DNA from: Nitrospira sp.
GTDB lineage: Bacteria > Nitrospirota > Nitrospiria > Nitrospirales > Nitrospiraceae
Length of the DNA stretch: 54,589 nt
Assembly: GCA_019636815.1 (NCBI GenBank)
Contig: JAHBWT010000017.1
Location: forward strand, 1 to 54,589
Direction of reading: 5' to 3'
Position numbers and translations under genes: made by a program. The notes under the pieces are model-generated. The model saw only the letters and a program-made list of their open reading frames with translations. It was not told the origin of the DNA and did not search any database. Below, piece after piece: positions 36,220-43,347 of this stretch. Each line of letters starts with the position of its first letter. Within the stretch, counting starts at the first letter, position 1.

Positions 36220-36231
36220 CAGGCTACCGCC
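36220..36231 (-). promoter_or_regulatory. ops-like RfaH-recruitment element in the antiterminator leader
   Basis: On the minus strand the sequence reads GGCGGTAGCCTG, 11 of 12 identical to the enterobacterial ops element (GGCGGTAGCGTG) and exact over the 8-base core. It lies 77-88 bases before the antiterminator start codon, in the same orientation as the gene. In E. coli ops pauses RNA polymerase and loads RfaH through the non-template strand. Finding it in front of an RfaH-like gene suggests autoregulated loading, though it is established only in proteobacteria. Confidence 0.6.
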
Positions 36232-36255
36232 CTCCCGGTGCATACCGGATTTCCC

Positions 36256-36271
36256 TGCAAATTATGTGCTC
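36256..36271 (-). promoter_or_regulatory. Weak sigma-54-like motif before the antiterminator gene
   Basis: On the minus strand it reads GAGCACATAATTTGCA. The -12 half (TTTGCA) and GCAC of the -24 half are good, but the first two bases of TGGCAC are changed, including one of the two conserved Gs. Its position would start a transcript about 15 bases before the ops-like element. A different promoter (TTGACA lies just upstream at 36274-36279 in minus orientation) is equally possible. Confidence 0.3.
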
Positions 36272-36276
36272 ACTTG

Positions 36277-36492
36277 TCAAGCTATCGTGTGGAACTGTCG
36301 TCCTAGATCTGACAACGATGTCCCTGTGGTCAAACCGATGATTACTAACAAGTCAGGGAGGAACTTTTGCAACTCCTCTGACAGCTTACGCTCAGGACGA
36401 GCATCAGCATCTGTTCGTTGTTTACTCACCTTAATCGTAGAAGTTTCATGATCCCTGAGCGCTACTTGCTTGTCAGGTTTACAAGCGCCCAT
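36277..36492 (-). CDS. Possible small protein of unknown function (71 aa)
   Basis: I do not recognise this frame. It encodes a 71-aa charged protein (MGACKPDKQVALRDHETS...) whose second half, LSEELQKFLPDLLVIIGL, could form an amphipathic helix. An AAGGAG lies upstream but 15 bases from the ATG, too far to be convincing. It ends just before the sigma-54-like motif of the antiterminator gene. It may be a leader peptide gene or a chance frame. Confidence 0.25.
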   Translation of the reverse strand: MGACKPDKQVALRDHETSTIKVSKQRTDADARPERKLSEELQKFLPDLLVIIGLTTGTSLSDLGRQFHTIA

Positions 36493-36678
36493 TTAACTTC
36501 ACGTTCTCTCCTTGATGCTAACTCGATGCTCAATAAATAAGCCTCAAGGAGGTCTTCAGGACCAGCTGAGGACATATTATGCATTAAATCACAGCTTTCA
36601 TGCTCCCGCCCCTAGTCAAGCTCGTACTAGCGATAGGCTTGTCAGCTATAGCACTGTTTTAAAGATCAAATTTAAAGA

Positions 36679-37026
36679 TCAAAATAAGAACTTTAGGCCG
36701 ACGAAGTGCATTCCATTGCCATTTGATTTTCCGAATGGCAGTCTTCGCGTCCAGCGAACCTCTGCCAGCGTCGGCGTCTCCGCAATTGCTATCGGCGTCG
36801 GAACGCAGACTCTCAACACCAGCTCGATAGCTGGGGCTCGATCCATGAGAATCAACATACCCCCACTGCTAATATTCAGCGATAATGCTCTCCCATTTTT
36901 TGCTTCAACATGATTGCCCTGCCCGGAAGATGTCATTTCATACAGGATCGGCCTCAGAAGGGCCGCCCGTTCAGTGTGATTCCCATTGCTATCCCCTATC
37001 GGCCATTCCCATTCCGTTGGCACCAC
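36679..37026 (-). CDS. PilZ-domain protein
   Basis: A 115-aa stand-alone PilZ-type protein. The second c-di-GMP motif (D/N-x-S-x-x-G) is visible as NISSGG near residue 52, followed by the beta-barrel strands MLILMDRAPAIELVLRVCVP and TLAEVRWTRRLPFG ending GMHFVGLKFLF. The first motif is off-pattern: it reads RAALLR (R-x4-R) instead of R-x3-R, so nucleotide binding is uncertain. The GTG start has AGGAGG 7 bases upstream. It diverges from the LuxR-type gene and lies beside the polysaccharide locus, so it may link c-di-GMP level to polymer production; that is inference. Confidence 0.8.
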   Translation of the reverse strand: MVPTEWEWPIGDSNGNHTERAALLRPILYEMTSSGQGNHVEAKNGRALSLNISSGGMLILMDRAPAIELVLRVCVPTPIAIAETPTLAEVRWTRRLPFGKSNGNGMHFVGLKFLF

Positions 37027-37212
37027 GTCGATTCCTCCTAGGCAAGATGGCTTCTTTCTTTTACCCTCTCAGCAGTTCGGTTATCGTAGTTACAACCACG
37101 ACCTGCAGTTTGTCGGCTTGATCAACAAATCCAGATTGCGTGATGAATAGTATGTGCCACTGCCGCAATCAACAATACCGATGATGTAGGACGCTTTCTC
37201 AAAGGTATTATA

Positions 37213-37241
37213 TTGACTCCCTCGAAAGGGTTAGGTACTAT
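37213..37241 (+). promoter_or_regulatory. Sigma-70-type promoter for the LuxR-type gene
   Basis: TTGACT (37213-37218), a 17-base spacer and TACTAT (37236-37241) form a good -35/-10 pair about 100 bases before the start codon at 37342. The spacer contains CCCTCGAAAGGG, a short imperfect inverted repeat that could bind a regulator. Confidence 0.6.
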
Positions 37242-37341
37242 TCCTGTATCAGTCTGAGAAAGCCATGTCGACCCGATTCAAATTGTTGGATCGAAATTCA
37301 CCCTGATCGTTACGGAAAAAATGGAGTAGGCTCATAACATT

Positions 37342-37950
37342 ATGGCCGACTTATCGAAAAGTATCGACCAAACGGACGCCCTTGCCGATCAACGAGCGGG
37401 GTCTGGTATTGTCGTGCTCTCGGCATCCATGCAGCTTCTCCATATGAATCGGCAAGCCGCAGAGCTTGCCAAGAAGATCAACGCTGCTGAGCATGGAGGT
37501 AATAGCGCTGTTTCAGCACGCGGGGTTTTACCAACGGCCCTGACTGAGCTCTGCGCAGAAATCATAAAAGCGCTTCATATACGAACAGAAGCCAAAGATT
37601 GGGAACAATTCGAACTCAAACGTGTGACGGGCGACCCCAATCAGCCAATCCTCCTAAGAGGGTTCGGCTTGCCTGATCGAGGAGGCGTTCAATACGCCAG
37701 GTTGGTCGTTACCATGGAAGAGCTGGGGCGGAAACAAAACCTGAACACGGAGCATGCGCGAGAACGGTTCCAGCTAACAAACCGTGAACAGTCTGTCGTT
37801 GAGCATCTAGCAAAAGGGTGGACTAATAAAGAAATTGCCAATGCCCTCCAGATCACAGAACAGACTGTAAAAGAGCACATCAAACATATCATGAGAAAAA
37901 CAAACGCAACCACCCGAACAGGCATTCTTGTCCAAATCTTTAACTCATAG
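37342..37950 (+). CDS. LuxR-family transcriptional regulator
   Basis: A 202-aa regulator. The C-terminal ~60 residues are a LuxR/GerE helix-turn-helix: FQLTNREQSVVEHLAKGWT, NKEIANALQITEQTVKEHIKHIMRKTNA. The N-terminal ~130 residues resemble a PAS-like sensor (GSGIVVLSASMQLLHMNRQAAELAKKI, then ...LLRGFGLPDRGGVQYARLVVTMEE). No receiver Asp or membrane segment is seen, so it probably senses a cytoplasmic cue. It is one of only four plus-strand genes in the window. It neighbours the PilZ gene and a sigma-54-driven lipoprotein gene, but since LuxR proteins do not activate sigma-54 directly, the activator for those promoters must lie elsewhere. Confidence 0.9.
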   Translation: MADLSKSIDQTDALADQRAGSGIVVLSASMQLLHMNRQAAELAKKINAAEHGGNSAVSARGVLPTALTELCAEIIKALHIRTEAKDWEQFELKRVTGDPNQPILLRGFGLPDRGGVQYARLVVTMEELGRKQNLNTEHARERFQLTNREQSVVEHLAKGWTNKEIANALQITEQTVKEHIKHIMRKTNATTRTGILVQIFNS

Positions 37951-38002
37951 TCCCTACATAATCTCAAGTCACACTCCGCGTTTACCACTGCTTACCCTGA
38001 CT

Positions 38003-38015
38003 GTGTCAATGACAC
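38003..38015. promoter_or_regulatory. Perfect palindrome, candidate enhancer site for the sigma-54 promoter
   Basis: GTGTCAATGACAC is a perfect 6+1+6 palindrome whose centre lies about 95 bases upstream of the -24 box at 38103. This is the normal distance for an NtrC-type activator site. I did not find the same sequence upstream of the two beta-helix promoters. Confidence 0.45.
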
Positions 38016-38102
38016 GACAGTGAGTCGCGATTAACACATCCTTTTCCCCACAATCCAAATCAATATTTCAAATTTTCCTATTAATTTCTATCGGTACACG
38101 TT

Positions 38103-38118
38103 TGGCTTAACATTTGCA
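38103..38118 (+). promoter_or_regulatory. Sigma-54 (RpoN) -24/-12 promoter of the lipoprotein gene
   Basis: TGGCTTAACATTTGCA has the GG/GC cores at exact spacing and a full TTGCA -12 box. It ends 30 bases before the start codon at 38148, so transcription would start just ahead of the GAGGAG ribosome-binding site. Confidence 0.7.
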
Positions 38119-38147
38119 TGTGGCAATTGTGTAGCGAGGAGATCGTG

Positions 38148-38666
38148 ATGATGAAGTATGGTGCTGGCATCAGGAAGTATCTCGTACAAGGGCTGTTTGT
38201 TGGTGTGGGAGTAATGGCTTTTGTCACAGGTTGCACAAGCGGCTCTTCAACCAAAATATCAGAAGCACGCAATAGCGGGTTTATGTCGTTGTGGAACACC
38301 TATGCTGATTGCAGGTCAACCTCAGATTTGGGTCAAGCGGTGTCAGACTTGAAGCAGCTTCGTTCGGCCAGCGAAGACGGACCCGTGGCATATGAAGGGT
38401 TTGTCCTTCCTTTACCCACCCGCCTTGAACGCTTAGTGTCCGATCCAGCTAGTCGAGTCGCTGTTGATGTCGAGGCCATGGTTTCTGCCTGTGCTCTACA
38501 CGCTGGAGAACTAGCCCTGGATCAAGGAAATATCGATATCGCTCGTGACTTTTTTGTTTCGGTCATCACTTTGCATAAAGAAGAAAATTCTTATTACGTA
38601 CTAAAAGCCAAAACCTTACTTGGAAGAATCGGACAAGGCATTAACGTCTCGTTTAACACTCGCTAG
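38148..38666 (+). CDS. Small lipoprotein of unknown function
   Basis: A 172-aa predicted lipoprotein: MMKYGAGIRKYLVQGLFVGV, then a hydrophobic stretch ending in the lipobox FVTGC near residue 29. The mature part is helical, with repeats of the type LDQGNIDIARDFFVSV and YYVLKAKTLLGRI that suggest a TPR-like pair; I recognise no family. GAGGAG lies 6 bases before the ATG. An upstream in-frame ATG at 38118 falls inside the -12 box and cannot be used. The last 14 bases overlap the end of the convergent glgA gene. Confidence 0.75.
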   Translation: MMKYGAGIRKYLVQGLFVGVGVMAFVTGCTSGSSTKISEARNSGFMSLWNTYADCRSTSDLGQAVSDLKQLRSASEDGPVAYEGFVLPLPTRLERLVSDPASRVAVDVEAMVSACALHAGELALDQGNIDIARDFFVSVITLHKEENSYYVLKAKTLLGRIGQGINVSFNTR

Positions 38667-40176
38667 GCCGGTCTCTCGTCTCTTTACTAATGGCTCGATA
38701 GAGTTTCGTGTATTGCATGGCGGATCGCTCCCAAGATAAGTCTGCGCTCATCCCAGATTTGATCATCGAGTTCCACATTCCATGCTCTTCATATACGTAA
38801 AGAGCAAGGATGATCGTAGAGAGCAACGCGTCAGAAGAAGCATCGATGAAATGAAAGCCTGTTGCGGATTTCGATTTGACCGTAGACGGACGAAACGAGA
38901 CGACCGTATCGGCCAATCCTCCGGTGCGGCGTACAATAGGCACCGTGCCATACCGAAGGCTGTACAGTTGACTTAAGCCGCAAGGCTCATAGCGAGACGG
39001 CATGATTAACATGTCTGCGCCCGCTTCAACACGGTGGGCCAACCCCTCGTCAAATCCAATGTACAATCCAATCTTACCTGAGTACTCCGCCTGTGCTTCC
39101 CTAAGTCGTTGTTCTAGGTTGTAATCGCCGGTACCTAGAAAAACAATTTGAAGCTCCAGTGACATGAGCTCCGGAATAATCTCGATCAAGAGATCAAAGC
39201 CTTTTTGGAACGTCAGCCGACCGATCACACCCAAGACAGGCACATCAAGGTTCGGCAGCCCAAATTCCTCTTGTAACGCCCGTTTGCATACTTGCTTCCC
39301 GGCCAAATTAGCGGCCGTATAACGAGCCGGAAGATGGGAATCATGCTCGGGACTCCAGACAGTTGTGTCAATCCCGTTCGTAATGCCTCGTACCCCATCT
39401 ATGCGGCCTGACAGTACACCCTCAAGCCCGCACCCATATTCTGCGGTGATGATTTCCTTTGCGTAGGTCGGACTCACGGTGGAGACAGCATCCGAATGGA
39501 TGATGCCACCTTTCAGGCAATTGATTGATCCGAAAAATTCGAGGTCACTCGGGGAAAATAGGGATGGAGGAAGCCCAGTCTTAACAAACTCCTCTGCGGG
39601 AAATATGCCTTGATAGCCGAGATTATGCACGGTCAGCAGCGTCTTGATCTTTTGAAGTCCGTTATACTCATCAGGCAACGCTTTCAGATAAACCGAGCAT
39701 AAGGCGGTCTGCCAGTCATGAAGATGGAGCACATCGACTTCCTCTCCCTGCACTTCCGTCAGAATGCGCAGGACATGGAGAACTGCGCGGCAGAACAATA
39801 GAAAGCGCTCGAGGTTGTCCGGATAGTCCTGATGATCCTCCTGGTACAGTCCCGGACGATCAAAATACGGATCATGCCGTACGAGAAATACCCTTAGCGG
39901 ATGCGAGGCGTCCATAACCGGAACGAACTCCTCTTCGACCGTCACATCCGCTTTCTTCCCCGCCACTAAAGCTGAGAACCGCATGACGACTCGACGAGTA
40001 TTTTGGGTTGCTTGGCCCCGGTACCCAGGCAATAGCAATGTCACATGATGCCCAAACTTTGACAGCTCCATTGCCAATGCGGTGACGACATCGGCCAATC
40101 CGCCGGTTTTTGCGTAGGGAACAGCCTCAGAGGCCGCCATAACGATGTGCAACCTATGTCGTGATGTTGATGCCAT
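38653..40176 (-). CDS. glgA: Glycogen synthase (ADP-glucose), GT5
   Basis: A 507-aa bacterial glycogen synthase. KTGGLADVV at residues 23-31 is the ADP-glucose-binding signature; LHLHDWQTAL, VSPTYAKEIITAEYGCGLEG and ITNGIDTTVWSPEHD are conserved in GT5, and PSRYEPCGLSQLYSLRYGTVPIVRRTGGLADTV is the C-terminal donor site. It elongates alpha-1,4-glucan for storage. It converges with the lipoprotein gene and is 21 bases from the next upstream gene, so it may be at the end of a leftward operon. Confidence 0.95.
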   Translation of the reverse strand: MASTSRHRLHIVMAASEAVPYAKTGGLADVVTALAMELSKFGHHVTLLLPGYRGQATQNTRRVVMRFSALVAGKKADVTVEEEFVPVMDASHPLRVFLVRHDPYFDRPGLYQEDHQDYPDNLERFLLFCRAVLHVLRILTEVQGEEVDVLHLHDWQTALCSVYLKALPDEYNGLQKIKTLLTVHNLGYQGIFPAEEFVKTGLPPSLFSPSDLEFFGSINCLKGGIIHSDAVSTVSPTYAKEIITAEYGCGLEGVLSGRIDGVRGITNGIDTTVWSPEHDSHLPARYTAANLAGKQVCKRALQEEFGLPNLDVPVLGVIGRLTFQKGFDLLIEIIPELMSLELQIVFLGTGDYNLEQRLREAQAEYSGKIGLYIGFDEGLAHRVEAGADMLIMPSRYEPCGLSQLYSLRYGTVPIVRRTGGLADTVVSFRPSTVKSKSATGFHFIDASSDALLSTIILALYVYEEHGMWNSMIKSGMSADLSWERSAMQYTKLYRAISKETRDRPSEC

Positions 40177-40197
40177 GTAGGATCTTGATCGGAATAA

Positions 40198-40671
40198 CTA
40201 GGGATTGAACGTTTCATCAAGCCGAGTCTTGAACCGGTCTTCATAGGACCAGGCTTTAGCAAGAACGTGTATGTCCTCAGACGTGAGTTTTTCCTTATAG
40301 ACGAGACGCTCATCGAGAAATACCAGCAACCATCCACGATCGGGATAGGCAAAATAGACGCCTTCACCGGCATGGACACCGGCTTTCCACCCCTTTGGCG
40401 CCTCCCCGGTGGCTACGCGCGATTGAGGAATCACCGTGAAATCAGGCATCACAAAAAAGTAGGTGAATTCACTATGATATAGAGGAGGAGTGCCCCATGC
40501 GCTTACAACCGCTTTGGTCGTGATCTGATCCAGCACAAGGTTATCCGCATGGACTAAACGTTCTTGCTCCTCCAGAGTCGGCATACCTTTGCATCCAACG
40601 AAGACGAAGAATGTCAAGAAACCACAGAACCCTAACATTTTCGTCATCCGGCTGATGTCAATAGTTACCAC
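40198..40671 (-). CDS. Hypothetical lipoprotein
   Basis: A 157-aa predicted lipoprotein. After a short positive region, MLGFCGFLTFFVFVGC gives a clear lipobox. The mature part has no family I recognise; it contains ISTKAVVSAWG-like spacing (ITTKAVVSAWGTPPLYHSEF), a pattern seen in SmpA/OmlA-like small lipoproteins (a folded beta domain with SAWG). I prefer the GTG at 40671 with GAGGG 8 bases upstream, just after the stop of the DUF971 gene; longer starts up to 40731 overlap that gene. Confidence 0.65.
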   Translation of the reverse strand: MVTIDISRMTKMLGFCGFLTFFVFVGCKGMPTLEEQERLVHADNLVLDQITTKAVVSAWGTPPLYHSEFTYFFVMPDFTVIPQSRVATGEAPKGWKAGVHAGEGVYFAYPDRGWLLVFLDERLVYKEKLTSEDIHVLAKAWSYEDRFKTRLDETFNP

Positions 40672-40682
40672 GCCGTGTACCC

Positions 40683-41057
40683 TCACATGAGCCGTTTGGA
40701 TTTCGCTTCGACCGGCTTGACCGGTTGACAAATATCACATTGGCACAGAGTCCTCAGCAAAGCATAAGAATAAATACCCGTATCATGGCCGTCGCTCCAC
40801 TTGAATTGGAACGCATAACGACCGACCGGCTGAATGTCCTGAAGCATGATCAAGAGCGGTATATCTTCGGGTTTGAGGCGGCGCGCCCCTGTCCATTCAT
40901 CGATGCAAGCGGCGCAGGGGCAGTGCTGTCGTAAATAGCGAACCGGGTAAATCCCCTGGTGACCGTCACTCCACTGGATCCCCAGCACTCCTTTGTCGCG
41001 CCATTCCATATCACGGGGTTCTAATGGGTGAACAGTCATACTTCCCTCTTCCATCAT
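40683..41057 (-). CDS. DUF971-domain protein
   Basis: A 124-aa protein of the DUF971 / gamma-butyrobetaine-hydroxylase N-terminal-like type. It has two Cys pairs, CPCAAC near 50 and CQCDIC near 110, plus the repeated LGIQWSDGHQGIYPVRYLR / FQFKWSDGHDTGIYSYALLR motif, which suggests a metal-binding small domain. Role in bacteria is unclear; such genes often lie near Fe–S or housekeeping genes. It ends 12 bases before the lipoprotein start and begins 11 bases after recO. An internal ATG at 41039 with GAGGG upstream is an alternative start. Confidence 0.8.
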   Translation of the reverse strand: MMEEGSMTVHPLEPRDMEWRDKGVLGIQWSDGHQGIYPVRYLRQHCPCAACIDEWTGARRLKPEDIPLLIMLQDIQPVGRYAFQFKWSDGHDTGIYSYALLRTLCQCDICQPVKPVEAKSKRLM

Positions 41058-41067
41058 CCTATCCAGC

Positions 41068-41826
41068 TCATCCCGGCAAAGCGACAGACAGAAAATTCAC
41101 AGCTGGTAGCCGTCTACCAGCTACGACCGTCATATACCCCTCGATCGCCTCTTCTACCTCGCGCCGAACCTGCCCCGTAGCCCGTAATCTCGTGAGGATA
41201 GCAGGCGTAAGCCGAATGGCTTGTTGAAGAAACGACAGGCCCCCTCGAGAAAGCGCGACACATCGCACCCGTTGGCGTGCCGCACAGATCTGACAAACAA
41301 GCCCCCCGGCAGTCGGTGAAAATTGAGGCTCACCGACGAAAGAGGTTTTCCCGCAGGAAGCGCAATGATCGGTCTGAGGACGGAACCCAGTTAATCCCAA
41401 CAATCGGATTTGAAAGAGTAATGCCGTAAAGGGAGGGTCTTCGCTTTCCTGAAGCGATACTAATCCCCGCTCCAGCGTATCAAACAAGGGAGGATCCGGA
41501 TCTCCATCTGGAGTAATGGCCCCCACGACATTAACCATCCGCGCCGCTGAATCCATTAAGCTGAGGTCTTCTCGCAACCCCTGAGAGGACCTGATAAGGT
41601 CGACATGTGAGATTCTGAACAGCGAGTCGCCGTTCTTTACAAACAGATTCAAACGACACACGCTGAATGGTTCAAGAGCAGCGCCAAAGCGGCTCTTCTG
41701 ACGTCGGGCGCCGCGAGCGATCCCTCGTATCTTCCCCATGTCCTTCGAGTACAATGTGACGATTCGGTCGGCATCGCCCCACTTGCGACTCCTCAGGATG
41801 ATCGCCGTCGTTTTTACGAGAGACAC
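41068..41826 (-). CDS. recO: DNA repair protein RecO
   Basis: A 252-aa RecO. The N-terminal OB fold begins LVKTTAIILRSRKWGDADRIVTLYSKDMGKIRGIARGARR, the family signature; a helical region follows, then a four-cysteine zinc site (DHCASCGKTSF...LVCQICAARQ) near residue 160-185. It loads RecA on SSB-covered single-stranded DNA with RecR and anneals complementary strands. It precedes the DUF971 gene by 10 bases. Confidence 0.93.
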   Translation of the reverse strand: MSLVKTTAIILRSRKWGDADRIVTLYSKDMGKIRGIARGARRQKSRFGAALEPFSVCRLNLFVKNGDSLFRISHVDLIRSSQGLREDLSLMDSAARMVNVVGAITPDGDPDPPLFDTLERGLVSLQESEDPPFTALLFQIRLLGLTGFRPQTDHCASCGKTSFVGEPQFSPTAGGLVCQICAARQRVRCVALSRGGLSFLQQAIRLTPAILTRLRATGQVRREVEEAIEGYMTVVAGRRLPAVNFLSVALPG

Positions 41827-41880
41827 AATCTTTTCTCTGAGATCAGATACGGGAACAGTCTGACCGCGAACATGCCGCGT

Positions 41881-43341
41881 TTACCGGAGATACTCCAAGA
41901 AAATCGTGGCTAAGGTCAGATAGATCGTAATACCGGTAATATCATTGGCCGTCGTGACAAAGGGGCCTGCCGCAACTGCGGGATCAACCCCCATCCGCTT
42001 GAGAAGAATCGGCATAATCGTCGCCATGCTGGTCGACACCAAAAATGCAATAATCAGCGAAGCTCCGACAACCATCCCCAAAAACCCCTGATGCAAAACC
42101 CACGCAACCAATGTCAATGTCACACCGCAAGCCAATCCCATGAGCAAACCGATTTTTGCCTCGCGGAAGAAGATCGGCCAAACATGGCTCAGCTCTACCG
42201 CGCCGGTGGCCAATCCTCGAATAATCAGTGTTGAGGACTGCAACCCCACGTTGCCACCCATCGCCGCGATTACGGGGATAAAACTTACTATCGCGACCAC
42301 TTCTTGAACTGTATAACGGAAGTACCAAAGAATCGCGCCGGACAACAGGCTCCCAATGAGGTTGGTAAAAAGCCACGGCAGGCGCAGCCTCGCCGACCCG
42401 ATACTTGATGACTTCGGAGCCGTATCCTCTTCAATTGCTCCGGCCATTTTCAACATGTCTTCGGTCGCTTCTTCACGGATCACGTCGACCACATCATCAA
42501 CCGTGATGATCCCTACAAGCTTGCCGTCTCGTTCCACGACTGGAATCGCTAATAAGTTATAGCTGGCTACTTGGCGCGCAACCTCTTCCTGGTCCATATC
42601 AATGCTGACGCTCATGACCTCCCGAGCCATGATGTTTTTGAGAGGGGTGATGGGAGGGACCGTTAGGAGCTGCCGAAGCGACAGAACGCCAACCAGATGA
42701 TCATCCTTGTCGGTTACATAGATATAGAACACCATCTCGGCATCGGTCGCCTGCTGCAACCGGCGAATAGCTTCCTGTGCCGTCGCATCCTCCGGCAAGG
42801 AAAAGAATTCCGTGGTCATGATTGCGCCGGCTGTATCTTTCGGGTATCTGAGGATATCCGCGACCTCGGTCGAATCCTCGGTCTTCATCAAGGCGAGAAT
42901 TTCTTTACTGCGATCTTCCGGAAGGAACCCAAGGATATAGGCCACATCGTCAGGGCCAAGATCCTTCAAAAGCCACGCAATGTCGGAATGGAGGAGATCG
43001 GCAACCACCTGCTGAATGCTTTCGCCGTCGAGCTCGCTGAGGACCTGTCCCCGTTTGCCTTCGCCGCGAACCAGCTCGAAGATTTCTCGCTTTTCCTTGG
43101 GCGATGAGAGATGAGTGACGGCCTTCGCAATATCGGCGGGGTGCATGCGCCCCAACATCCTGGAAAGGTTGGTGATCGCTCCACGGCGCAACAACTTCTG
43201 GACCGATTGAATCACAATGTCGGACTTCGTCTGACCACGATCAGACTGATCACGCAAAATTTCTCGCAACACATCGCGCTCGGACAAGCGAGGACGTTGC
43301 TCCGGCATGCGTGGCTCTATCGGTCGTTCCGTCGGCTGCAT
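41881..43341 (-). CDS. mgtE: Magnesium transporter MgtE
   Basis: A 486-aa homodimeric Mg2+ channel. The N-terminal helical bundle (LGRMHPADIAKAVTHL, DLGPDDVAYILGFLPED) is followed by two CBS domains (TTEFFSLPEDATAQEAIRRL and AREVMSVSIDMDQEEVA...VVERDGKLVGIITVDDVVDVIREEATED) and five membrane segments at the end, which carry the conserved AMGGNVGLQSSTLIIRGLA. The CBS cytosolic part closes the channel when Mg2+ is high. The start is 6 bases after the era stop, so the pair is in one operon. The N-terminal ~35 residues are longer than usual and charged. Confidence 0.95.
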   Translation of the reverse strand: MQPTERPIEPRMPEQRPRLSERDVLREILRDQSDRGQTKSDIVIQSVQKLLRRGAITNLSRMLGRMHPADIAKAVTHLSSPKEKREIFELVRGEGKRGQVLSELDGESIQQVVADLLHSDIAWLLKDLGPDDVAYILGFLPEDRSKEILALMKTEDSTEVADILRYPKDTAGAIMTTEFFSLPEDATAQEAIRRLQQATDAEMVFYIYVTDKDDHLVGVLSLRQLLTVPPITPLKNIMAREVMSVSIDMDQEEVARQVASYNLLAIPVVERDGKLVGIITVDDVVDVIREEATEDMLKMAGAIEEDTAPKSSSIGSARLRLPWLFTNLIGSLLSGAILWYFRYTVQEVVAIVSFIPVIAAMGGNVGLQSSTLIIRGLATGAVELSHVWPIFFREAKIGLLMGLACGVTLTLVAWVLHQGFLGMVVGASLIIAFLVSTSMATIMPILLKRMGVDPAVAAGPFVTTANDITGITIYLTLATIFLEYLR

Positions 43342-43347
43342 ACTCCG

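Noticed and set aside
37118-37125. TTGATCAA palindrome between the PilZ and LuxR genes as an operator
   Set aside because: Eight-base palindromes are common by chance, and the symmetry does not extend further.
38118-38147. Upstream ATG of the lipoprotein frame
   Set aside because: This ATG is part of the -12 promoter box, so it would not be in the transcript.
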